A DNA stretch of 64,000 nt. It comes from Paraglaciecola polaris LMG 21857. Its GTDB lineage: Bacteria; Pseudomonadota; Gammaproteobacteria; Enterobacterales; Alteromonadaceae. Below, one piece after another: positions 51,488 to 60,476 of the stretch. The notes beneath the pieces are model-generated. The model saw only the letters and a program-made list of their open reading frames with translations, ran no database searches and was not told where the DNA came from. The translations under genes and the position numbers were made by a program. Position 1 is the first letter of the stretch, and each line of letters begins with the position of its first letter. Location of the stretch: NCBI RefSeq assembly GCF_000315055.1, contig NZ_BAER01000113.1, forward strand, positions 1-64,000, written 5' to 3'.

Positions 51488-54130
51488 ATGAAGGCCAGCA
51501 CACAACACACAATTTTAGCATCTGCGGTTTCAATGATACTTAGCACTGGGCAATTATGGGCTCAGGAAAATGCACCTGCAACTGGGGCGAGTGAAGATAT
51601 TGAGCAGATTTCGGTTGTTGGTATACGTTCAAGTATTGCCAGCTCTGTGGCACGCAAACAAGAGTCCGGCCAAATGGCTGATGTCATCACTGCTGAGGAC
51701 ATCGGTAAGTTCCCTGACTTGAACGTAGCAGAATCGTTGCAGCGGATCCCGGGAATTCAAATTTCGCGTTCGCGGGGTGAGGCGTCAGGTGTATCAATTC
51801 GTGGACTTGATGAAGTTGCAACCTTACTCAACGGACGTAACTATTTCGGTGGTGGTTCTGAGTTAAGTATAAATCGATTTGCCAGCTTCGAAGATATTCC
51901 AGCAGAACTGGTGGGCTCAGTTGTGGTGTATAAATCCGTATCGGCAGACATTCTAGAAGGTGGCATAGGTGGTGTGGTTGATATTGAGCGCACCGATGCC
52001 TTAAGTCTAAGCGGCCCTACCATTGCGGGCAGCTTTAAAGAGCATTATGGCGATTTATCTAAAAAGTGGTCACCTCGCGGGTCTTTAGTCGCGGGTAACA
52101 TTTGGGACTACGGTAATAGTGGTGGCGAAATTGGCGTTATCTTTGGGGTATCGTATTTAGAACGTGAGTACCGTGAAGACTTAGTGCGCAATTCAAGCTC
52201 GACGCCCATAGTGGGTGATTTTCTCGGAGGTAGCGCACCTGAAGGAGCTAAAACCAGTGCGTCACTTAACTCTTCACCTGCATGGGGCGATAGAGAGCGA
52301 ACTGTGTATTCATTAGGTGTGGATATTTCACTGAATAGCGATACCAAGTTTTATTTTGATTCTGGTTATACCAACTACACAACGACTCAATTTCGTCAGG
52401 AATTTGTCTGGGCTTTCGACGGCAGCAATGTGGTTGATGCAGACTTTTCGAACATGGACGAAAACCACTTATATCCTGCATCTGTGGCCTTAAGCGACAT
52501 GGATTTTGATGCGTTAAGCATGGTCGACAACCGTAAAACTAAAACATACGATTTAGCCACAGGGTTTGAAACGGTGGCGGGGCCGTGGAGCATTGAGGGG
52601 GAAGTCAGTTACGTTAATACTGATAACGATACTAACTTCCACAATACCAGAATTCGCGATGACTGGGATGCCTTACCCGTTACTGTTAATAATAGTGGTT
52701 CGCCCAGTCAGCCGCCGTCTTTTGACTTTGGGAATTTTAATGTTGCCGACGAAAATAATTATGACATAGTGCAGTGGCGTCATGAGAGTCGTCAACTTAA
52801 AGCCGATGAGTCAGCGGCGAAATTAGACGTTGACTATGCGTTTGAAGACGGCATGATCCGCTCAATTGAAGCGGGTTTACGCTTCGCAAATTTAGGCACC
52901 ACCAAGAATATACAGAACAACCATATATTTGATGCTTCCGGGGCGACGTATGGTAGTGACGACCCGCTAAATTTAGTGGAACCCAGTGTATGGGACAACT
53001 TTATGGATGAGTATGACGGCGCGAATTTCCCCAACGGTTATGTGGCAGTAAACCCCGATTATTTGTTATCACGCAATGATGAAATTCGCGACTATTACGG
53101 TTTTACCGGTCAGTCGGAAACAGAAAACCCACGGGACTCTTTTGACTATGAAGAAAAGGTATCGGCCTTTTATGTTAAAGCGAATTTCGAAACCGAAGTT
53201 GGCGGTTTGTTTGTCAGTGGGGATTTGGGTGGTCGCTATGTGCAAACCGACACTACGGCTGATTACTTCTTTGACACCGGCAATACTGAGCAAAGCGGCG
53301 CGCCGATTTATGAAGGTACAAAAAGTGCGAAGGACTACAGTGAATTTTTACCTTCATTTAATGTGAAAGTTGAATTAAATGAAGAGCTGTTAGTGCGTGT
53401 GGCGGGCTCAAAAACCTTTTCACGGCCGCATTTTGGAGATTTAGCTCCATCATTGAATCTCAACTTTGAACAAGGCCGAGGCACAGGCGGCAACCCAGAC
53501 TTAGACCCCTTTACTGCTACTAATTTGGATTTGAGCCTAGAGTACTATTTCGCTAGCGGTGGCTTGGCGTCATCAACCGTTTTTTATAAAGACATAGATG
53601 GTTTCTTACAAACCTCAGAAAGTGCAGAAACCATAGGGGGAAACGATTTTGTTATCTTGCGTAAAAGTAATGGTGGTTCAGGCACTGTGCGCGGAATCGA
53701 GCTTGCTTATCAGCAATTCTTTGATTTTTTACCGGCCCCATTTGACGGCCTAGGCTTACAAGCAAACTACACCTATGTGGACTCAGACGTACCTTCGCCT
53801 AACCCTTTATTGCCTAATATTTCATTAGAAGGCCTGTCAGACAACAGTTATAACCTGGTGGCAATTTATGAAGATGATTTGGTCTCAGGACGTTTGTCTT
53901 ACAACTATCGCTCTGACTTCTTAGTCTCGACTGAGGTCGCGCAAGAAGGCTTTGGGCAATTGGATTTATCTCTCGCTTATAACGTGTCAGAAAGCTTCCG
54001 TTTAACCCTTGATGCTTTGAACCTGCTACGCCGTGACCATTTTGAGTACCGTGCAGGAGACAAGTATGACCCGTATCACTGGATCGCCACTGAAAAACAA
54101 GTGCTGGTCGGTGTGTCGTATACCTTTTAA
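51488..54130 (+). CDS. TonB-dependent receptor of the galactan locus
   Basis: This 880-residue outer-membrane receptor has a signal peptide (cleavage near LWA-QE at about residue 25), a TonB box-like EQISVVGIRSS, the plug signature MADVITAEDIGKFPD and VAESLQRIPGIQI (about 63-90), and a barrel ending in SYTF. It is of the carbohydrate-uptake type common in Alteromonadales. GGAGA precedes the start. Two copies of the shared operator lie upstream. Two sulfatases and a GH110-like enzyme follow, so its ligand is probably a sulfated galactan oligosaccharide. Confidence 0.93.
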   Translation: MKASTQHTILASAVSMILSTGQLWAQENAPATGASEDIEQISVVGIRSSIASSVARKQESGQMADVITAEDIGKFPDLNVAESLQRIPGIQISRSRGEASGVSIRGLDEVATLLNGRNYFGGGSELSINRFASFEDIPAELVGSVVVYKSVSADILEGGIGGVVDIERTDALSLSGPTIAGSFKEHYGDLSKKWSPRGSLVAGNIWDYGNSGGEIGVIFGVSYLEREYREDLVRNSSSTPIVGDFLGGSAPEGAKTSASLNSSPAWGDRERTVYSLGVDISLNSDTKFYFDSGYTNYTTTQFRQEFVWAFDGSNVVDADFSNMDENHLYPASVALSDMDFDALSMVDNRKTKTYDLATGFETVAGPWSIEGEVSYVNTDNDTNFHNTRIRDDWDALPVTVNNSGSPSQPPSFDFGNFNVADENNYDIVQWRHESRQLKADESAAKLDVDYAFEDGMIRSIEAGLRFANLGTTKNIQNNHIFDASGATYGSDDPLNLVEPSVWDNFMDEYDGANFPNGYVAVNPDYLLSRNDEIRDYYGFTGQSETENPRDSFDYEEKVSAFYVKANFETEVGGLFVSGDLGGRYVQTDTTADYFFDTGNTEQSGAPIYEGTKSAKDYSEFLPSFNVKVELNEELLVRVAGSKTFSRPHFGDLAPSLNLNFEQGRGTGGNPDLDPFTATNLDLSLEYYFASGGLASSTVFYKDIDGFLQTSESAETIGGNDFVILRKSNGGSGTVRGIELAYQQFFDFLPAPFDGLGLQANYTYVDSDVPSPNPLLPNISLEGLSDNSYNLVAIYEDDLVSGRLSYNYRSDFLVSTEVAQEGFGQLDLSLAYNVSESFRLTLDALNLLRRDHFEYRAGDKYDPYHWIATEKQVLVGVSYTF

Positions 54131-54211
54131 TTCTGTCTGCCTAGGGGCGCATCATAGGGGCGTGTTTCCTAGGGTATCGCTAGCAGGTTAATCGGTATCG
54201 TTCCCGTAAGG

Positions 54212-54256
54212 AAAAGAACAGGCCACAGGACGCCATTTGTGGCTCTGTTCTTTTAT
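54212..54256 (+). terminator. terminator or attenuator after TonB receptor
   Basis: AAAAGAACAG pairs with CTGTTCTTTT, with inner GCCACA and TGTGGC also pairing, around a 10-base loop, and T-rich sequence follows. It lies 82 bases after the receptor stop and 44 before the sulfatase start, so it would reduce but need not stop transcription into the sulfatase genes. Confidence 0.75.
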
Positions 54257-54299
54257 TTATGACTCAGCGACATAGACGAAATATCAAGGAGCATTCATC

Positions 54300-55787
54300 G
54301 TGAGATGTATAAGAACAGTTACATTAGGCGCCATGACTGTGGCGTTGTGTACCGCAAACTTTGCGGTTCAAAGTGCACAAGACACAAGCAAAATGGACAG
54401 TAGGCCAAACATAGTGATGATCGTTGCCGATGATCATGGCCTAGATGCCATTGGTGCATATGGAAATCAGGTCGTGCAGACCCCCAACATAGATGCATTG
54501 GCAAAAGATGGCTCTCGGTTTGAAAATGCGTTTGCCACAGTATCGAGTTGTAGCCCAAGCCGTTCTGTCATTTTAACCGGTCAGCAAAATCATACTAATG
54601 GAATGTATGGCTTAGAGCATAAACAGCATCACTTTCGTAGCTTTGACGATGTGAAATCCTTGCCTGTCATGCTCGGTGAAAATGGTTATCGCACCGGGCG
54701 AATTGGTAAGTATCACTTAGGCCCAGAAGACGTTTATAAATTTGATCAGGTGTTGTCAAAAGGGGCGGCTAACGACATGCAATCAATTGCACGTAGCCCA
54801 GTAGAAATGGCCGATAAAAGTGCAGGGTTCATCGGAGAAAGTCAGCAGCCTTTCTTCTTATATTTTGCCAGTGATGATCCCCATCGAGGACATCCTTTTG
54901 AAACTTACCCACAACCGAATACTTTTGGTAACCGCCAACAAGGGTACCCTGGAATAACGGAAGTCGTTTATCAACCTGAAGATGTGTTAGTTCCACCTTA
55001 CTTGCCTGATACACCAGCAGCCCGTAAAGAACTTGCGCAATACTATCAATCCATTTCTCGCCTTGACCAAGGAATTGGCAAACTCGTTCAGGTCCTAAAG
55101 GCACAGGGCAAATACCAAAATACCCTGATTCTGTATTTGTCAGACAATGGTATTGCTTTTCCTGGAGCCAAAACCACCTTATACGATGCCGGCATTCATC
55201 TGCCGTTAATTGTTAAAGCGCCAGGCGTTATTCAACCGTCTGAAGGTTGTGCCCAAGATGCACAGCTATGCACTTCTCATGAGCAAATGGTGTCTTGGGT
55301 CGACTTAACACCCACTATTTTAGATTACGCAAACGTGTCGCGATCAGGGGCAGAAATTCAAGGAAAATCATTTAAACCCGTGATTGAAAGCGATCAAAAA
55401 TCCGGCTGGGATCAAGTATTTGCTTCGCACACTATGCATGAGGTGATGATGTATTACCCCATGCGTATGGTACGAACCAAAGATTACAAATTGATCTGGA
55501 ATATTGCCAACGGCTTGAGTTATCCCTTTGCTGCGGACTTGCAGCAGTCCTTGATTTGGCAAGATGTGCTTCGCCGCGGAATCACTCAATACGCGGGTCG
55601 CCAAATCGAGGACTTTTTACACCGTCCAGAGTTTGAGTTGTTTGATATGAAGAACGACCCACAAGAGTTACACAATTTAGCTTATTTAGCGCAATTTCAT
55701 GAATTACGCGCACAGCTCACATTGCAACTTAAAACTTTTGAACAAAATACTGATGATCCTTGGCTTAGCAAATGGCAATACGAGTGA
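54300..55787 (+). CDS. S1 family sulfatase, N-sulfoglucosamine type
   Basis: This 495-residue type I sulfatase has a signal peptide (MRCIRTVTLGAMTVALCTANF, cleavage after QSA), the metal-binding IVADDHGLDAIGAYG, and the formylglycine motif CSPSR with Cys84. GRIGKYHLG and LSDNGIAFPGAKTTLYDAG are the later active-site segments. The overall layout resembles heparan N-sulfatase-like (S1_8) members. The substrate here is more likely sulfated galactose, because its neighbours are a GH110-like enzyme and an exported aldose epimerase. The start is GTG with AAGGAG 8 bases upstream. The second sulfatase follows after 56 bases. Confidence 0.89.
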   Translation: MRCIRTVTLGAMTVALCTANFAVQSAQDTSKMDSRPNIVMIVADDHGLDAIGAYGNQVVQTPNIDALAKDGSRFENAFATVSSCSPSRSVILTGQQNHTNGMYGLEHKQHHFRSFDDVKSLPVMLGENGYRTGRIGKYHLGPEDVYKFDQVLSKGAANDMQSIARSPVEMADKSAGFIGESQQPFFLYFASDDPHRGHPFETYPQPNTFGNRQQGYPGITEVVYQPEDVLVPPYLPDTPAARKELAQYYQSISRLDQGIGKLVQVLKAQGKYQNTLILYLSDNGIAFPGAKTTLYDAGIHLPLIVKAPGVIQPSEGCAQDAQLCTSHEQMVSWVDLTPTILDYANVSRSGAEIQGKSFKPVIESDQKSGWDQVFASHTMHEVMMYYPMRMVRTKDYKLIWNIANGLSYPFAADLQQSLIWQDVLRRGITQYAGRQIEDFLHRPEFELFDMKNDPQELHNLAYLAQFHELRAQLTLQLKTFEQNTDDPWLSKWQYE

Positions 55788-55843
55788 AGGGCATAAATCA
55801 ATATCAGTTAATCGGCTTAGTAATACTTTAGGACTCACAAACA

Positions 55844-57409
55844 ATGAAATTATTTAATACCGCGCTAGCACGTTATTCAGCATTACTTGTAGGCTGCTCA
55901 TCTTTGCTCGTTGGCTTTTCGACTCACGCAGAGCAAAGTTCAACTGCTCAGAAACCCAATGTCATTGTGTTTTACGTGGATGATCTGGGTTATGGCGATA
56001 TTTCACCAAATGGTGCAAAAGGGGTCAGTACGCCTAACTTGGATGTATTGGCAAGTAAGGGCGTAAGCTTTTCAGACGCCCACAGTACGGCTTCAACGTG
56101 CACACCTTCGCGCTATTCTTTATTAACCGGAGAGCATGGTTTTCGTCAAAATGCCGCGATTTTAGCCGGTGATGCCCCCGCGCTGATCCGTCCAGGTAAA
56201 GCAACATTACCCAGCATGTTACAAAAAGCCGGCTACACCACAGGTGTGGTGGGTAAATGGCATTTAGGCCTAGGCGATGGCTCGGTTGACTGGAACAAAG
56301 ACGTTAAGCCAGGACCATTGGAAATCGGCTTTGATTACAGCTTTTTATTACCCGCTACGGGAGACAGGGTACCGACTGTGTATTTAGAAAATCACAGTGT
56401 GGTGGATCTCGAAGACACCGATCCCATTGAAGTCAGTTACGACCATAAGGTCGGTAATCGACCCACGGGTGTTGAAAATCCAGAATTGCTGCGTATGAAA
56501 GCCGATTTACAGCATAGCCAAACGATTGTTAATGGCGTCAGCCGTATTGGTAGTATGCGCGGTGGCGAAAGTGCCTTGTGGGTTGATGAGGAATTCCCCG
56601 ATGTGTTTACTGAAAAAGCCGTCAATTTTATTGAGAAAAATAAAGAAGACCCGTTCTTTTTGTTCTTCTCATTTCAAGATATTCACGTTCCACGATTACC
56701 TAATGAGCGCTTCAAAGGGAAAAGTACCATGGGCCCACGTGGCGATGCCATTGTGCAAATGGATTGGATGGTCGGCAGATTGATGCAAGAGTTAACAACC
56801 CAAGGAGTTGCAGATAATACCTTGGTGATTTTCACCAGTGATAACGGACCCGTACTTGATGATGGTTATGACGACAACGCAGCAGAAATGCTTGGCGAAC
56901 ATACACCTGCAGGGCCCCTTAGGGGCGGAAAATACAGTATATTTGAAGGCGGCACGCGTGTTCCTATGATTGTTTACTGGCCGGGTAAAACTGCTCACAC
57001 CCGCAGCAATGCGCTGATATCACAAATTGACATCTATGCCTCATTGGCCAATTTAGTTAAGCAGCCTTTGGCCGAGGAAGAAGCTATCGACAGCTTAGAT
57101 GTGATGGATGCATTTTTAGGCCAAACGCAATCGGCGCGCACTTATTTACTTGAAGAGTCAGCAGGCACGGTTGCATTACGGAAAAACAATTGGAAATACA
57201 TCCAAGCGATCAGTAAAGACAAAGGTTTGCCAGATTGGCTAGGTAATAAAGACATTGAAATGGGCTTTGAATTAACGCCACAGTTGTTTGATTTAACCGA
57301 CGACGTTAACGAGCAAACCAATCGTGCAGGGCAATATCCTAAGTTGGTCAACGCGCTAGAGCAAAAGACCCAACAATTGATTAAAAATGGTTTCCGGCAC
57401 ACAAAATAA
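55844..57409 (+). CDS. S1 family sulfatase (second)
   Basis: This 521-residue type I sulfatase has a signal peptide ending after HAE (about residue 30), the metal-binding VIVFYVDDLGYGD, and the formylglycine motif CTPSR with Cys86. GVVGKWHLG and FTSDNGPVLDDGYD complete the active site, with the DD of the latter binding calcium. It differs from the first sulfatase by CTPSR in place of CSPSR and by its later insertions, so it probably removes sulfate from a different position. It lies between the first sulfatase and the GH110-like gene in the same direction. Confidence 0.9.
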   Translation: MKLFNTALARYSALLVGCSSLLVGFSTHAEQSSTAQKPNVIVFYVDDLGYGDISPNGAKGVSTPNLDVLASKGVSFSDAHSTASTCTPSRYSLLTGEHGFRQNAAILAGDAPALIRPGKATLPSMLQKAGYTTGVVGKWHLGLGDGSVDWNKDVKPGPLEIGFDYSFLLPATGDRVPTVYLENHSVVDLEDTDPIEVSYDHKVGNRPTGVENPELLRMKADLQHSQTIVNGVSRIGSMRGGESALWVDEEFPDVFTEKAVNFIEKNKEDPFFLFFSFQDIHVPRLPNERFKGKSTMGPRGDAIVQMDWMVGRLMQELTTQGVADNTLVIFTSDNGPVLDDGYDDNAAEMLGEHTPAGPLRGGKYSIFEGGTRVPMIVYWPGKTAHTRSNALISQIDIYASLANLVKQPLAEEEAIDSLDVMDAFLGQTQSARTYLLEESAGTVALRKNNWKYIQAISKDKGLPDWLGNKDIEMGFELTPQLFDLTDDVNEQTNRAGQYPKLVNALEQKTQQLIKNGFRHTK

Positions 57410-57434
57410 GTCGATATTCGACTGATTACTCTTA

Positions 57435-57474
57435 AAGCGCGGGTGCTAAGTATCTATCTCTTAGCCGAGCGCTT
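57435..57474 (+). promoter_or_regulatory. intercistronic hairpin
   Basis: AAGCGC pairs with GCGCTT, and inside it GCTAAG pairs with CTTAGC around TATCTATCT-type loop sequence. It lies between the sulfatase and GH110-like genes and has no T-run. It may stabilise the upstream mRNA or tune expression of the last gene. Confidence 0.5.
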
Positions 57475-57494
57475 GATATCATCAGGAAAGTGAC

Positions 57495-59297
57495 ATGAAT
57501 AAAAATCTAATAATCGCTGTAAGTTGCTTTGTCATCGCACTTTCTATGTTCAATGCCAATGCGACAACGGTGATAAGACTGTCCCCATCCGCTGATGATA
57601 TGACCCCTGTTTTGGTAAAAGCACTACAAGGTACAACGGATAAAGATATTAAAATCATATTTGAAAAAGGAGAATATCGATTTTTGGCGGACTATGCCAT
57701 GGAACGCTATACGACTGTTACCAATCATGACAATGGCTTAAAAAAAGTGATATTTGCTTTGGATGGTTATAACTCAGTGGAAATAGAAGGGAATGGAGCT
57801 AACTTTATTTTTCATGGTCGAGTGGCGCCTTTTCAAGTGTTTAATAGCCAGAATATAACCATTAAAAATTTGTCAATTGATTGGGATATTCCATTCACTT
57901 TTTTAGCTGAAATTATGGCGGTAAATGAAAAAGAAGGATGGCGAGATGTTAAGCCACGTAATGGTAGCCACCAGTGGGCCCTTAAAAATGGAAAAATAAC
58001 CTTTCCCAATGTAGATGGTTTTACCTTTACCGAGTTGGGCAGCTCCTTACCATGGGAAGCCGATATAAAGCGCGTGTCGTTAGGTGCGATAGACTTGAAA
58101 AGCAGACCTACACACGTCGAAAAGTTAGACAATGGGTTATTACGCATATATGAAAAATTAGACAGTTACCCTCCAGTCGGCAGCTTATTCAGTTCAAAAG
58201 GGGATCGCAATGTTCATCGTTATGCCCCAGCATTTCATATGAAGAACGCCAAAAATGTAGAAATGAGTAATGTGGTCGTGCATCACGCACTAGGCATGGG
58301 TTTTCTGTTTGAACGAACCGAAGATATTGCATTACGTAAGGTGGGAGTATACTTAAGCGAAGGTAGTGATCGGGTGATTTCAACCATTGCTGATGCAACC
58401 CATTTTGCCAATTGTAAAGGACATGTGTTAATCGAAGATAGTCGCTTTGAAAACATGCTTGATGACGGCACAAATTTACGTGGTACCTATGTTATGGTTG
58501 ATGAAGTCATAAACGACAAAACCCTTCGATTTAAGTTCGGCCACTTTGAGCAATTAGGTTATGAATTTGCCGCCCCTGGTGATGAAGTATGGTTGATTCA
58601 GCAGCCAAATACTGAGCGCCAACAAGTCAATATAATTAGCAAGGTAAATGTAATCAACGAAGAGTATTCAGAACTTACGTTTGAACAAACGCTACCTAAA
58701 AATTTGCAGAAGGGAGATTTGATTGAAAATAAAACTTGGTATCCTAGCTTCACCATGCGTGGAACTACGATTAAGAATAATAGAGCGAGGAACGTGGTCA
58801 TTAAGACCCCGTTAAAAACAGTCATTGAAGACAACTATTTTTCTTCGATGATGGCATCAATTCTTTTTCGAGGAGAGTCTTATTTTTGGTTTGAAGCAGG
58901 TGCGGTGGGTGACGTACTTATCCAGAATAATCATTTTGAGTACAACTCCTATTACGGTGGCGAGCAAGCTGTGTTGTATATCACGCCAAGGTTAGGAAAA
59001 GTCTTCAACCAGAAACAGTTGTACGATCAAAATATTCGCTTTATTAACAATAAGATAGATACTCACGGTGGCCGAATTGTTTGGGCGGATAGGGTTGATG
59101 GAATTGTGGTCGAAAATAACAGTATCGAACGCAGTATCCACAGGGCCCAGTTGTTCCCAGATGCCCCTGTATTTGAGTTTAAAAATAGCCAAAATGTCAC
59201 TCTTAAAAATAACCGCTATATTGGGGACTACAATGTCGCCGTGGTAGTGGATAAAACCTCTGGCGAAACGCTGAAGGACGATGGCTCTATCAAATAA
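57495..59297 (+). CDS. GH110-like alpha-1,3-galactosidase
   Basis: This 600-residue protein is a right-handed beta-helix with a signal peptide (cleavage near ANA-TT at about residue 23). It matches the GH110 family, whose members remove terminal alpha-1,3-linked galactose and include enzymes that act on lambda-carrageenan fragments. Repeats of the form NVEMSNVVV, NITIKNLSI and DVLIQNNHF form the helix. Asp300 in ADATHFANC and the pair Asp323-Asp324 in LDDGTNLRG fit the family's three active-site aspartates. The family call rests on these motifs and the neighbouring sulfatases. It is the last gene of the locus; a 7-bp hairpin at 59315-59331 follows. Confidence 0.8.
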   Translation: MNKNLIIAVSCFVIALSMFNANATTVIRLSPSADDMTPVLVKALQGTTDKDIKIIFEKGEYRFLADYAMERYTTVTNHDNGLKKVIFALDGYNSVEIEGNGANFIFHGRVAPFQVFNSQNITIKNLSIDWDIPFTFLAEIMAVNEKEGWRDVKPRNGSHQWALKNGKITFPNVDGFTFTELGSSLPWEADIKRVSLGAIDLKSRPTHVEKLDNGLLRIYEKLDSYPPVGSLFSSKGDRNVHRYAPAFHMKNAKNVEMSNVVVHHALGMGFLFERTEDIALRKVGVYLSEGSDRVISTIADATHFANCKGHVLIEDSRFENMLDDGTNLRGTYVMVDEVINDKTLRFKFGHFEQLGYEFAAPGDEVWLIQQPNTERQQVNIISKVNVINEEYSELTFEQTLPKNLQKGDLIENKTWYPSFTMRGTTIKNNRARNVVIKTPLKTVIEDNYFSSMMASILFRGESYFWFEAGAVGDVLIQNNHFEYNSYYGGEQAVLYITPRLGKVFNQKQLYDQNIRFINNKIDTHGGRIVWADRVDGIVVENNSIERSIHRAQLFPDAPVFEFKNSQNVTLKNNRYIGDYNVAVVVDKTSGETLKDDGSIK

Positions 59298-59781
59298 TGC
59301 TGACTCGTTCCTTGGCTTTGCAGTGCAAAGCATGTGTAGTATTAACGGCATCCCTAGCTGTTTTGCCGTGCTGGGTCTGATATAGGGTCAATATAGGTAC
59401 ATGTGCAAATAAGGCCCTATGTTTTTAGGCGGCTGATTTTGTTAACAGGCATCTGTTTATGCGCAGTATGCCTGTGGTGATCCCAACGGTGGTGGTAACC
59501 TAAGGGCGCATTATTTAACGAATGATAGGTATGACAATGATCAGACCTCAAATTGAATGCTTGAATTCGGTAGGATTATTTATGATTAGGTGCATCTATT
59601 AAACAGGTGTTCTTGTATAATCGTCACGGTGAAAAAACACCAATTTGTAAATTGCGCTTGTTATCTTGTCTGTAACGATTAGCCTACCTTCGTTGACGAA
59701 CTAGCCTGTCTAAGCCAAATTGCAATATTATCCCCTTCTATTGAATGCCATTTGTACATTTGGCTAATACGAGTAATTACC
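59298..59781. other. non-coding gap with hairpin near GH110 end
   Basis: The gap holds GCTTTGC-AGT-GCAAAGC at 59315-59331, a perfect 7-bp hairpin without a T-run, close to the GH110 gene end. No supported gene or RNA was found in the remainder. Confidence 0.45.
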
Positions 59782-60069
59782 ATGAAAAAAACATTCGTTC
59801 TGTCTCATCCTAAAATTAAATTGCCAAGATTGGTCGAGGCCATCAAGTTTGAAGTGAAGAAATACCTTAGACGAGAAAGAAAAAAGCCACTTCCAGAAGG
59901 CGCTGACTACTGGGATTTTGACTGTCGTTTTGGTACGGATAAAGATAATGCTGAAGTGATTCATCTTGGTGCTATCAACCAACATATAGATGAGGCCGAG
60001 AAAAACGAATTAGCATCATTTTATTTGGAAATTCTCGCCAAACCCGGTGTTAAAAAAATTAGCGATTGA
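59782..60069 (+). CDS. DUF6172 family protein
   Basis: This 95-residue basic protein belongs to the DUF6172 family, small cytosolic proteins of unknown function in marine gammaproteobacteria. The N-terminus KKTFVLSHPKIKLPRLVEAIK, the Lys/Arg-rich YLRRERKKPLPEG and the acidic WDFDCRFGTDKD segment are its distinctive parts. The start at 59782 is chosen because homology begins at KKTF; an in-frame ATG at 59752 would add ten residues of non-family sequence. There is no clear partner in the neighbourhood. Confidence 0.8.
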   Translation: MKKTFVLSHPKIKLPRLVEAIKFEVKKYLRRERKKPLPEGADYWDFDCRFGTDKDNAEVIHLGAINQHIDEAEKNELASFYLEILAKPGVKKISD

Positions 60070-60476
60070 TTGAAAGAATAAACAGGGTGGATGCACAGCT
60101 CAACAGAAAATTGTTAGGCTGAACTAAAATTCGCCCTTAAGTCGTTTTAATTGGCGTTCGCTTTTGTTGTGCCATTTGGCTGTTAATAGGGTCATTGCTG
60201 AAGCAAAGCGGCAGTAAATTTACCATCACCATCACCATCTCCAGTCATAAAGTTTAGCGACTGTAATGAGCAAAGTCATCTTGCCTGATCCCATTCCGAT
60301 TAACGCTAAATACTTTTTATCATCGCTTCTTATCAGCCCTTGTTATTACCCTATTCGTTGATATACCGCAGTAAGGTGCTGACGCTCGTTAGTTGAACGC
60401 AAAAGCGTTAACCTGAAGGGGGGATCAATGATGCTTACCCATAAAGCAGATTTTAATAATGCAACTGAAGTCATAA
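60070..60476. other. non-coding gap with possible relic frames
   Basis: These 407 bases hold no supported gene. On the minus strand two short open stretches look peptide-like: one about 60235-60346 (containing IGMGSGKMTLL) and one ending at a stop near 60123 (containing AKWHNKSERQLKRL). They are in the same frame but interrupted by three stops, so at most a decayed gene. The CACCAT triplet run at 60222-60239 lies between them. Confidence 0.4.

Noticed and set aside
59315-59331. Hairpin after the GH110 gene considered as a Rho-independent terminator
   Set aside because: No T-run follows the stem.
60222-60239. CACCAT run that looks like a His-tag coding sequence or vector DNA
   Set aside because: It has no tag context, start codon or vector flank, and lies in ordinary intergenic sequence. 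On the minus strand it reads as an EF-hand-like DGDGDG only by chance.
60123-60346. Minus-strand peptide-like stretches considered as a small gene
   Set aside because: They are broken by stop codons in one frame and lack a start with a ribosome site, so at best they are a relic.
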